Source of the DNA: Thermomicrobiales bacterium
Lineage (GTDB): Bacteria; Chloroflexota; Chloroflexia; Thermomicrobiales; UBA6265
DNA length: 64,000 bases
Reading direction: 5' to 3'
NCBI GenBank assembly: GCA_030447415.1
Contig: JAUJOZ010000001.1
Location: 1 to 64,000, forward strand
This document shows positions 40,538-48,026 of this stretch, one piece after another. Position 1 is the first letter of the stretch; every line of letters begins with the position of its first letter. Below the pieces are notes generated by a model, which did not search any database, was not told the DNA's origin, and saw only the letters and a program-made list of their open reading frames with translations. The position numbers were made by a program, and so were the translations under genes.

Positions 40538-41512
40538 TCAGGCGAAATCCGGAATGACCTCCCGGGCGAAGCGGTGAAGAGGTTCCTGGTCGTATGCCAG
40601 GCGGGGCACGTAGACGACGACGTAGTCGATCCCCGCCTCCACCACGGGCCGGAGCCGCTCGGCGATTTGCTCGGCCGTCCCGACCCAGAAGCTCTTACTG
40701 TACTCCTCGAGCGAGGTCGCGCCACGGGCGAGGGCGGTCGCTTCCTCGGCGTCCGCCCCGTCCTCGAGGAGGAACAGGTTGACGCTCGTCGACTTGACGA
40801 TGTCATCGTAGTTCCGGCCGAGGGCGTCGCAGTGCCCCTTGAGGACGTCGAGCTTCTGGCGGATCGTACCGGGGTCGCCGCCACCGACGTTGCAGGCGTC
40901 GCCCAGCCGCGCGACCAGCTTAAGCGTGACCTGTTCGCCGCCGCCGCCGATCCAGAGCGGCGGGTGCGGCTGCTGAACCCCCTTCGGCTCATTGATCGGA
41001 CCGTCGATCGTGTAGTAGCGACCCTGGAAGCTCGGGCGCTCCTCAGTCCACATCCGGTGAATGATCTCGACCGCCTCGCGGAACATCCGCATCCGCTCCG
41101 GGACCTCAGGAAAACCGTACCCGTAGGCGCGCCACTCATGCTCGTACCAGCCGGCACCGATGCCGGCGTAGAGGCGGCCGTGGCTGGCGACATCGACGGT
41201 GGAGGCGATCTTGGCGTACAGGGCCGGGTTGCGGTAGCCGTTGCAGCCGACCATCTGCCCAATCTTGACCCGCTCGGTATCACGAGCGAGGGTCGCCGTG
41301 ATCGTCCAGCACTCGAACGTCGTTTCGAGCACCGGCTCCGGCACGGTGTGGAAATGGTCGTAGACCCAGATCGAGTCCCAGCCCGGTTCGCCATCAGCCG
41401 CGCGGGCGACGGCGGTCATCGCCTCGAACTGCTCGACCGGGTCGGCGATCTCGACCAAATCCATCCGCCAGCCTTGCGGCACGAAGACCCCGAACCTGAC
41501 CGGCTTGGCCAC
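40538..41512 (-). CDS. LLM-class F420-dependent oxidoreductase
   Basis: A 324-residue luciferase-fold oxidoreductase. Blocks: RFGVFVPQGWRMDLVEIADP, WDSIWVYDHFHTVPEP, VKIGQMVGCNGYRNPALYAK, GRLYAGIGAGWYEHEWRAYG and PLWIGGGGEQVTLKLVARLG. These match the TIGR03560-type subgroup of F420-dependent LLM proteins. The GTG at 41512 has GGAGGTGG upstream and gives the family N-terminus. It is only distantly related to the LLM protein at 3379-4422. Substrate unknown. Confidence 0.9.
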   Translation of the reverse strand: MAKPVRFGVFVPQGWRMDLVEIADPVEQFEAMTAVARAADGEPGWDSIWVYDHFHTVPEPVLETTFECWTITATLARDTERVKIGQMVGCNGYRNPALYAKIASTVDVASHGRLYAGIGAGWYEHEWRAYGYGFPEVPERMRMFREAVEIIHRMWTEERPSFQGRYYTIDGPINEPKGVQQPHPPLWIGGGGEQVTLKLVARLGDACNVGGGDPGTIRQKLDVLKGHCDALGRNYDDIVKSTSVNLFLLEDGADAEEATALARGATSLEEYSKSFWVGTAEQIAERLRPVVEAGIDYVVVYVPRLAYDQEPLHRFAREVIPDFA

Positions 41513-41625
41513 CGTCCACCACCTCCTCGACCCGCGGTCCACCCGGCGCACGGGGGCCGGCTCTGGGAACGGTACCAGACGCCGGCCCGGTCGGCTCGAC
41601 CACGGACGTCGCCGCAACGCCTCGC

Positions 41626-41654
41626 TTGCGCAGGCACCGGCTTCGCGGTAGCGT
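41626..41654 (+). promoter_or_regulatory. Candidate promoter ahead of the oxidase gene
   Basis: TTGCGC (41626-41631), a 17-base spacer and TAGCGT (41649-41654). An inverted repeat GGTAGC-GTCGGT-GCTACC (about 41647-41664) overlaps the -10 box and could be an operator. Confidence 0.35.
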
Positions 41655-41665
41655 CGGTGCTACCG

Positions 41666-41800
41666 ATGGTCGGGTCGGAACGACGCCAGTGCATGGAGGA
41701 CCAGGTGCGGCGGTTTCGCATCCGGCCGGGGACGATTGATCCGGACTCTCGGCAGTCGATCGAGCCGGTCGAGCACTTCCACGTCTTGTCGGTCATGTAA
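41666..41800 (+). CDS. Possible very small protein (44 codons)
   Basis: An ATG at 41666, or the better-placed ATG at 41693, reads MEDQVRRFRIRPGTIDPDSR followed by QSIEPVEHFHVLSVM and TAA. Composition is balanced and charged, unlike the flanking random frames, and a promoter-like pair lies just upstream. It could be a leader peptide of the oxidase gene starting at 41855 or a fragment of a lost gene. No homology recognised. Confidence 0.3.
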   Translation: MVGSERRQCMEDQVRRFRIRPGTIDPDSRQSIEPVEHFHVLSVM

Positions 41801-41854
41801 GGAGCTCGGATTCGAGGTCGACGTGGCCCAAAGCGTAGTGAGGACCGACGATCG

Positions 41855-43027
41855 ATGACGACGAATGGCGGGCAAGCGGAGCGGCACTACGACGCCATCG
41901 TCCTCGGCGTCGGCGGGATGGGCTCAGCGGCGTGCTACCACCTGGCGCGGCGTGGGAAGCGGGTGCTCGGGCTGGAGCGGTACGACGTGCCGCACGCGAT
42001 GGGCTCCTCGCACGGGGTCAACCGGATCATCCGCCTCGCGTACTACGAGCACCCGTCCTACGTTCCGCTGCTGCGCCGCGCCTACGAGCTGTGGCGGGAT
42101 TTGGAAACGGGGTTCGGCGAGCGGTTGCTGCACATCACCGGCTCGATCGACGCGAGTGACCGCGATGGCGAGGTTTTTCACGGGTCGTTGCGTTCCTGCG
42201 AGATCCACGATCTTCCGCACGAGATCCTGACGAGTGAGGAGCTGACCCGGCGCTATCCAGGGTATCGACTGCCCGAGGACCACCTGGCGCTCTTCCAGCC
42301 CGACGGCGGGTTCCTACTCTCCGAGCGGTGCATCGTGGCTCACGTCGTGGCGGCGCAGGTAGCGGGCGCGGAGATCCGAGCGCGGGAGCGGGTGCTAGCG
42401 TGGGAACCGGCCGGGGACGGGGTGCGGATCGAGACCGACCGAGGAAGCTACTCCGGGGAGCGGCTGGTCGTCTGCGTCGGGGCGTGGATCGGCCAGCTCG
42501 TGCCGGAGGTGATGGGCTTGGCTCGGCCGGAGCGGCAGGTCCTGGCTTGGCTCCAGCCGACCCGGCCTGAGCTGTTCGAGCCCGACCGGTGCCCGGTCTT
42601 CAACCTGACCGTGCCGGAGGGGCGGTACTACGGGTTTCCGGTCTTTGGCGTGCCCGGGTTCAAGGTCGGCCGTTACCACCACCGCGAGGAGCAGGTCGAC
42701 CCGGACGCGATGTTGCGGGAGCCCGAGGCCGCTGACGAGGCACTCCTCCGCGCGTTCACGAGTCGCTACTTCCCCGACGCGGCCGGGCCAACGATGGCGC
42801 TAAAGGCCTGTCTGTTCACGAATACGCCGGACGAGCACTTCATCGTCGACCGCCACCCGACGTACCCGCAGGTGATCCTCGCCTCCCCCTGCTCGGGCCA
42901 CGGCTTCAAGTTCTGCTCGGTGATCGGAGAGATCCTGGCCGACCTCACCGAGCGGGGAGAGACGCGCCACGACGTCCGGCTGTTCCGCTTGGACCGGTTC
43001 GCGGCGTCCGCCGTCCCGGCCGGGTAG
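41855..43027 (+). CDS. N-methyl-L-tryptophan oxidase / monomeric sarcosine oxidase-like flavoenzyme
   Basis: A 390-residue FAD amine oxidase of the MSOX/MTOX group. N-terminal FAD motif YDAIVLGVGGMGSAACYHLA, ERYDVPHAMGSSHGVNRIIR (the SSHG...R block of this group), ERLVVCVGAWIGQLVPEVMG, and CLFTNTPDEHFIVDRHPTYP leading to the covalent-flavin cysteine in ILASPCSGHGFKFCSVIGEI. The enzyme would oxidise an N-methyl amino acid, releasing formaldehyde and hydrogen peroxide. The ATG at 41855 has AGGA upstream. Substrate preference within the group cannot be assigned. Confidence 0.92.
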   Translation: MTTNGGQAERHYDAIVLGVGGMGSAACYHLARRGKRVLGLERYDVPHAMGSSHGVNRIIRLAYYEHPSYVPLLRRAYELWRDLETGFGERLLHITGSIDASDRDGEVFHGSLRSCEIHDLPHEILTSEELTRRYPGYRLPEDHLALFQPDGGFLLSERCIVAHVVAAQVAGAEIRARERVLAWEPAGDGVRIETDRGSYSGERLVVCVGAWIGQLVPEVMGLARPERQVLAWLQPTRPELFEPDRCPVFNLTVPEGRYYGFPVFGVPGFKVGRYHHREEQVDPDAMLREPEAADEALLRAFTSRYFPDAAGPTMALKACLFTNTPDEHFIVDRHPTYPQVILASPCSGHGFKFCSVIGEILADLTERGETRHDVRLFRLDRFAASAVPAG

Positions 43028-43049
43028 CCCGCTGTCGTGCCCTGTTCGG

Positions 43050-44039
43050 TCACGGCTCTACCGCGACGGCCGGGTAGAAGTTGAAGACGACGCTCGAAGG
43101 TCGGCCGTCGCTCCCGGTCTCGGCGGTGGAGGGCACGGCCGCCTGGACCCAGCCGCGCCGTCCGTCGGGCAGCCCCAGCCGGTACCAAACCGCGTAACCC
43201 TCCGCACTTGTGCTCCGGGCGTCCTCGGCACCGGCTCGCACCTCAAGCAGCGGGAAGCGGTCGCCCGGCGGCAGTGTTACCTCGCTGATAGACCGCGCCT
43301 CCTCGCCCCCAAGTGGAGCCGACCAGAGGGGCGCAGCGGCGGCGGATGGTGCCGCCGCGACGATGACCTCGGCTGACCCATTGCCCGAGGTGACTGGGAG
43401 GGAGTGGTGGGCGATGACATGGGTGGGGTTGCGCCAGCCCATGGCGGACGGGTGCTCCGGCGCGTCGAGCGGCCAGTAGCCGGGACCGGGCGGGCACTCG
43501 TAGCCGCAGCCGTAGGCGTAGCGCGGCGCATTCCCGTTGACTTCCGGTGTTGTGAGGAAGGTCCGGACCTCGAAGTGGAGGTGGCTAGGGGCGCGGCCAT
43601 CGGAGCGGGCGAGGACCGTCCCCAGGGGTTGGCCGCGCTCGACCGGCTCACCCACCTCGACGGCGAGGTCGTAGGCGAGATGCCCGTACATCGAGTACAG
43701 GTCGGTGGCGTGCCGGACGATGACGACGAGGCCGGGATACTCTGAGCCTGCGAAGACGACCTCACCGTCACCGACGGCGTAAATCGAGGCCCCTGCGGTG
43801 TCGCCGTCCGTCAAATACCAGTCCTCACCTGTGTGAAGCCAGCCCGGGTTGTACAAGGTGTTCTCGCTGGCGTAGCCGTGCCTGACGACGAAGCCGTCGC
43901 CAGGGATGTGGTCCGGCAGGCCGATGGGCAAGGCGAATGTCGCCGTTGGCACCGCCCCTGTGGTGGGACGGGCGCGGGCGATAAGCGGGGCGGCGATGGC
44001 ACCGCCCAAGACTGAGCGGCGGGTCAGGCGGCTGTGCAT
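43050..44039 (-). CDS. Exported M23-family peptidase with C-terminal SH3-like part
   Basis: A 329-residue protein with a twin-arginine signal (RLTRRSVLGGAIAAPLIARA). The M23 domain spans about residues 45-185: GWLHTGEDWYLTDGDTAGAS with the first zinc ligands H..ED, SIYAVGDGEVVFAGSEYPGL, YSMYGHLAYDLAVEVGEPVE and the SHLHFEVRTF zinc motif. The C-terminal 100 residues (VWYRLGLPDGRRGWVQAAVP) look like an SH3-type wall-binding module. It overlaps the upstream small membrane-protein gene by 16 bases, so it is translationally coupled to it. It probably acts on peptidoglycan outside the membrane. Confidence 0.88.
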   Translation of the reverse strand: MHSRLTRRSVLGGAIAAPLIARARPTTGAVPTATFALPIGLPDHIPGDGFVVRHGYASENTLYNPGWLHTGEDWYLTDGDTAGASIYAVGDGEVVFAGSEYPGLVVIVRHATDLYSMYGHLAYDLAVEVGEPVERGQPLGTVLARSDGRAPSHLHFEVRTFLTTPEVNGNAPRYAYGCGYECPPGPGYWPLDAPEHPSAMGWRNPTHVIAHHSLPVTSGNGSAEVIVAAAPSAAAAPLWSAPLGGEEARSISEVTLPPGDRFPLLEVRAGAEDARSTSAEGYAVWYRLGLPDGRRGWVQAAVPSTAETGSDGRPSSVVFNFYPAVAVEP

Positions 44040-44518
44040 CTGTCCCGACTCCTAGGCATGTCGGCAAACCCGATCCCGGCTGCGGCGAGGACGCGCCGGA
44101 TGCCACGCAGCGTGAAGTAGACGCGCCCGAGCATCGCCCCACCGGTCATCGCCAACGCGACCACTCCGACGGCCTCGGTGTCGTCCACCAGGCCGCTGAC
44201 GATTGGGTTCCGCACGACCAAGAAGGCGACGTACGCGACGAGGATGACGATGCCCACCGCGTCCGTGGTGCCGACCACGACCCGTTCCGACGGGTTCCAG
44301 CCGAGCACCTTGGTGCGCGCCAGGACGAACCCGATCGTGATGCCCGTACCGAACCCCCCGATCGCCCACAGCGGGCTGACGTCGTCGCGAACGATCCGGG
44401 CGACAACCAACGCGACCATGACGGCGAAGACGGCCAGGAAGATGCGGACCTGCACCCGCAGGCTGCGAGCGACCACTGCTCTACGGGCCGCCCACCGCCG
44501 TTGCCAGTTCCGGATCAT
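44024..44518 (-). CDS. Hypothetical four-helix membrane protein
   Basis: 164 residues of unknown family with four membrane segments: VQVRIFLAVFAVMVALVVAR, PLWAIGGFGTGITIGFVLAR, AVGIVILVAYVAFLVVRNPI and AVGVVALAMTGGAMLGRVYF. A basic N-terminus (NWQRRWAARRAVVARSLR) would stay in the cytoplasm. The ATG at 44518 has GGGAGCAGG upstream. The 3' end overlaps the M23 peptidase start by 16 bases, suggesting a functional pair. Confidence 0.7.
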   Translation of the reverse strand: MIRNWQRRWAARRAVVARSLRVQVRIFLAVFAVMVALVVARIVRDDVSPLWAIGGFGTGITIGFVLARTKVLGWNPSERVVVGTTDAVGIVILVAYVAFLVVRNPIVSGLVDDTEAVGVVALAMTGGAMLGRVYFTLRGIRRVLAAAGIGFADMPRSRDRCTAA

Positions 44519-44694
44519 CGCCTGCTCCCGCCGTCTGCCGCAGCTCCCCGGATCGACAGTATGGCAGGGCAGCGAAGCGGACACCGGGTCCGCAGCGAAG
44601 CCTTACCCAACTTGGCCGCCACGCCCTGGTTGGCGACAAGCATCGAAGAGCCGTCCTCACTCGTGATGTGCAAGGGCACTACTGTTAGCTGTTC

Positions 44695-45034
44695 AGCACT
44701 CCCCGATGTGCCAAGAGCCGGGTAGGTATCAGGTGTTGTCGGCGGCGTAGCCGTGCCGGACGAAGGACCCGTCGCCGGGGGGCCGGCTTGGCAGACCGAT
44801 CGGGTAGCTGTAGGTCGCGGATCAGGAAGAGGTGGGACGGGCGCCGGTCGCGTCCATAGCCTGAGAAATCGCGGCGGCTGAACTGTCGATCGACGGCGAC
44901 GCGGTGGCTGCGAGGAGGAAGGCCAGCCAGAGGAACCGGTGGAGATAGCGGTGCTGCCCGCGCCGATGCCACCCGTCCGGCACGCGCCGGTCCCTCGAAC
45001 GTGTGAATCTGCTGAACCGGTCAACCAGGCGCAT
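44695..45034 (-). pseudogene. Decayed second copy of the M23 peptidase gene (5' part only)
   Basis: From an ATG at 45034, whose bases overlap the stop of the Nif3-like gene (TGATG), the frame reads a signal-like HRFLWLAFLLAATASPS and ends at a TGA after DATGARPTSS. Beyond that stop the same frame continues ATYSYPIGLPSRPPGDGSFV RHGYAADNT, another TGA, then YLPGSWHIGE. This aligns with PTATFALPIGLPDHIPGDGF VVRHGYASENTLYNPGWLHT of the intact peptidase at 43050. The rest of the catalytic domain is absent. It is an old tandem duplicate with two nonsense codons and a 3' deletion. Confidence 0.7.
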
Positions 45035-45951
45035 CACCGCCAGTGGTCGTCCTGCCGGACCACCTCGACGTCCAGTCCCCAGCCGGCGAGCAGTGGCGCC
45101 ACCCGGTCGCGCAGGACGACGAGCTCCGAGCCGTCGTGGGACGCGCCGAAAAGGTTCATGCCGCAGTCCGGGAGGAAGGCACGGAGGGCGTCCCGGTTGG
45201 CGTCGGCCCACTCACCGCGGTGAGGGGTCCACCAGGTGCCGGTGAGGTAGGTATCGGCACCGAGGGCTTCGGCTTCGCTCAGCATCTCGATGTCGTCGCC
45301 GCCGCCGGCGACGATGGCGACGCGTGACACCGGGCGGCCCATATGGCGCACCTGCGCCCCCTCGAACCGCGGCAGCTCGCACAGCGCGCGGACGCGCTCT
45401 GCAAAAGCGGAGAACGGCTCCGGCGCCTGCTCCCCGACGACCCCGGCGAACCCGCCGTGGTACGGCGCGAAGACGCCCACGCGGTGAAGGCCGAGCCCGT
45501 CCGCCAGGGCGCCACTCGTGGAAATCTCCGGGTGGCAGTCGAGCGGGGCGTGGAGCACGTAGACGGCGACGTTGGCCGCGAGCAAGGCGTCCAGCTGCGC
45601 GACCGGGATCGGTAGGAAGCCGCGGTCGGCCGTTTCCATGTCGGCGACGTGGTGGGTGACGATCGCCGCTCCCGATGCGCCTCGCTGAATCTCTTGAGCC
45701 ACGACGCGCTCGATCAGCGACTGCTCCGGGAAGACGAGCAGATAGACATGGCCGACCGGCAGCGGCGCGCCAGTTTCCCGCGCTGGAGCCAACATCAGGC
45801 CGTTGAAGGTGTCCGCGAAGCCAACAGCGGCGCGCCGTAGCAGCGCCTCCCGTTCGCCGGGACCAAAGGCAAAGTCCCACCCGTCGTGCTCGTCGAAGGC
45901 GGCGGGCTGGAACAGCTTGTCCAGTCGCTCCGTCAACTCCGGCAAGAGCAT
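45034..45951 (-). CDS. Nif3-like dinuclear metal centre protein
   Basis: A 305-residue member of the NIF3/DUF34 family of hexameric dimetal proteins of uncertain, possibly hydrolytic, function. Seen: an N-terminal helix with FDEHDGWDFAF, SGAAIVTHHVADME (H-H pair), NVAVYVLHAPLDCHPEISTS (the H..LD..P metal block), RVAIVAGGGDDIEMLSEAEA and ADTYLTGTWWTPHRGEWADA with later FGASHDGSE supplying the last ligands. The ATG at 45951 follows GGGGAGG and is chosen over upstream ATGs. It is downstream of the GarR/Hyi/Pyk genes on the same strand. Confidence 0.8.
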   Translation of the reverse strand: MLLPELTERLDKLFQPAAFDEHDGWDFAFGPGEREALLRRAAVGFADTFNGLMLAPARETGAPLPVGHVYLLVFPEQSLIERVVAQEIQRGASGAAIVTHHVADMETADRGFLPIPVAQLDALLAANVAVYVLHAPLDCHPEISTSGALADGLGLHRVGVFAPYHGGFAGVVGEQAPEPFSAFAERVRALCELPRFEGAQVRHMGRPVSRVAIVAGGGDDIEMLSEAEALGADTYLTGTWWTPHRGEWADANRDALRAFLPDCGMNLFGASHDGSELVVLRDRVAPLLAGWGLDVEVVRQDDHWR

Positions 45952-46128
45952 GGAACGCCTCCCCATGTGCCGTGGCCGTCCTCCCTCGGATGCCCGGCCA
46001 GGCGCTCCCTCCGCGGTCGCGATCGCCCCGGCCGGTTCCCGTGAAGACCGCACCAACAATCTGGCTTGAACATCTGCCTTGACGCTAACCTGGCGCGTTC
46101 GCTCCACCGGGCTCCCGGTCCCCGAGCC

Positions 46129-47031
46129 TCAACTCCCGACCTGGTGCCGGGCGAGGTCTTCGACCAACGTCAGGAGGGCGGAGTGGTCCAGGTCGCCGCG
46201 GCCGGCAGCGGCGAGGCCTTCGAAGAGCTGGCTGACCACGCCGGTCACGGCGAGGGGCACGCCGCGCTCCCGCGCCGTTGCCAGGGCGATACCGAGGTCC
46301 TTGCGGTGCAGGTCGACGCGGAAGCCGGGCGCGAATTCGTGGCGGAGCATGGTCGGCCCGCGCAGCTCGAGGACCCGGCTGGCGGCCAGGCCGCCGGAGA
46401 GGACCTGGACGATCTTCTCCGGGTCGACGCCGGCCTTGGAGCCGAGGACGAGCGCCTCGCTCACCGCCGCGTAGGCGATGGCGACGACGATCTGGTTGCA
46501 GGCCTTGACGACCTGCCCGGCGCCGGCGTCACCGACGTGGACGATCGTCTTGCCCATCGCCTCGAACAACGGGCGGGCCCGCACGAAGTCGGTCTCGCTG
46601 CCGCCGACCATGATGCTCAGGGTGCCGGCGACGGCGCCCTTGTCGCCGCCGCTCACCGGGGCGTCGAGAACGCCGACGTCTCGGCCACTGAGCGCCGCGT
46701 TCACCTCGATCGCAGTGGCTGGGGCGATGGTGCTCATGTCGACGAGGAGGCCGCCGGGCGCCATCGCCTCCAGCAGCCCGTCCTCGCCGAAGACGACGGC
46801 GCGGACATCGGGCGAGTCAGGCAGCATGGTGATGACCGTCTCCGCCCGCTGGGCGACGGTCGCCGGACTGTCGGCGGCGGCGATCGCGGGCGACTCCGCG
46901 ACGAGCTCGTCGACGGCGCCGCGGCTGCGGTTATGGACGACCAGCTCGAACCCGGCCTTGACCAGGTTGCGGGCCATCGGCTTGCCCATGATCCCGAGCC
47001 CGATGAATCCAATCGGCCCTTGCTCGGCCAT
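46129..47031 (-). CDS. garR: 2-hydroxy-3-oxopropionate (tartronate semialdehyde) reductase
   Basis: A 300-residue beta-hydroxyacid dehydrogenase. NAD motif IGFIGLGIMGKPMARNLVKA; substrate motif VGVLDAPVSGGDKGAVAGTL; catalytic-lysine block AGAGQVVKACNQIVVAIAYA; and FRVDLHRKDLGIALATARER near the C-terminus. In the glyoxylate route it reduces tartronate semialdehyde to glycerate. The adjacent hydroxypyruvate isomerase gene (47191-47979) makes that substrate, which supports this activity over 3-hydroxyisobutyrate dehydrogenase. AAAGGAGG lies four bases before the ATG at 47031. Confidence 0.88.
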   Translation of the reverse strand: MAEQGPIGFIGLGIMGKPMARNLVKAGFELVVHNRSRGAVDELVAESPAIAAADSPATVAQRAETVITMLPDSPDVRAVVFGEDGLLEAMAPGGLLVDMSTIAPATAIEVNAALSGRDVGVLDAPVSGGDKGAVAGTLSIMVGGSETDFVRARPLFEAMGKTIVHVGDAGAGQVVKACNQIVVAIAYAAVSEALVLGSKAGVDPEKIVQVLSGGLAASRVLELRGPTMLRHEFAPGFRVDLHRKDLGIALATARERGVPLAVTGVVSQLFEGLAAAGRGDLDHSALLTLVEDLARHQVGS

Positions 47032-47190
47032 GTTTCCTCCTTTGACTCGGTCGTGGGCGGTCAGGAGAACGCACTATCGGGGTGACCTCTGCGCCACTCG
47101 GTTGGCGAGCTCAGCGTCGTCCATCACGGGCCACGGTGCGCCGTGCGCCCACCGACCGGCTACGCTCACGAGCCGCACTTGGTCTACCGA

Positions 47191-47979
47191 CTACCGACCC
47201 CCAAAATCGTAGTCGCGCAGCCACGCCAGCGACGCCTCAGTGCTGCCGAGCGGGTTGTACTCAAGGCTGACCCAGCCATCGTAACCGGCCGCGTCGAGGG
47301 CGCGCAGGACGAAGGGAACGTTGATCTCGCCGGTGCCGGGCTGGTGGCGGTCGGGGCTGTCGGCGATCTGAACGTGGCCGATGCGCCCGACGACGGCGCG
47401 GATGGTGGCGGTGATGTTCCCTTCGGCTCGCTGCGCGTGGTAGACGTCGTACTGGAGGGCGAGGTTGGGGTGGCCGACCCGATCAATGAGGGCGAGCGCC
47501 TGAGCCGTGGTCCCGAGCAGAAAGCCCGGCGCGTCGACGGGGTTGAGCGACTCGACGCCGAGGCGGACGCCGGCCGCCTCGGCCTGTTCCGCGGCGTACG
47601 CTAGGTTCTGGGCGACTGTGCCCAACTGCGTCCCCAGCGGCACGTCCGGCAGCGTGAGACCCACGAGACAGTTCAGGCGGGGGCAGCCGAGCGCCGCGGC
47701 GATATCCAGCGCCTGGGCCACGCCGTCCCGGAACTCCGCGGTGCGGGTCGGGTCGTTGGCGATCCCCCGTTCCCCCTTCGTGAAATCTCCGGCCGGCAGG
47801 TTGAAGAGGACCTGCTCCAGCCCGTTCTGCCGCAGCGCGGTGGCGACGGCGCGGATGTCCTCGGCGTAGGGGAAGAGGAACTCGACGGCGCGGAAGCCGG
47901 CTGCCGCGGCGCGGTCGAAGCGCTCGAGGAAGGGATACTCGACGAAGAGCAGCGATAGGTTAGCGGCGAAGCGGGGCAC
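47191..47979 (-). CDS. hyi: Hydroxypyruvate isomerase
   Basis: A 262-residue xylose-isomerase-like TIM barrel. RFAANLSLLFVEYPFLERFD is the family start; AVEFLFPYAEDI, LFNLPAGDFTKGERGIANDP and LGVESLNPVDAPGFLL (metal Glu) follow, then LALQYDVYHAQRAEGNITAT (metal Asp/His), GHVQIADSPDRHQPGTGEIN and the last metal Glu in WVSLEYNPLGSTEASLAWLR. It interconverts hydroxypyruvate and tartronate semialdehyde. The GTG at 47979 has GGAGG four bases upstream. It lies 159 bases upstream of garR, same strand. Confidence 0.9.
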   Translation of the reverse strand: MPRFAANLSLLFVEYPFLERFDRAAAAGFRAVEFLFPYAEDIRAVATALRQNGLEQVLFNLPAGDFTKGERGIANDPTRTAEFRDGVAQALDIAAALGCPRLNCLVGLTLPDVPLGTQLGTVAQNLAYAAEQAEAAGVRLGVESLNPVDAPGFLLGTTAQALALIDRVGHPNLALQYDVYHAQRAEGNITATIRAVVGRIGHVQIADSPDRHQPGTGEINVPFVLRALDAAGYDGWVSLEYNPLGSTEASLAWLRDYDFGGR

Positions 47980-48026
47980 GGCGCCTCCGGGTACCGACGC
48001 GGCGGGAAGGGGATCGGTCCGCCGGG

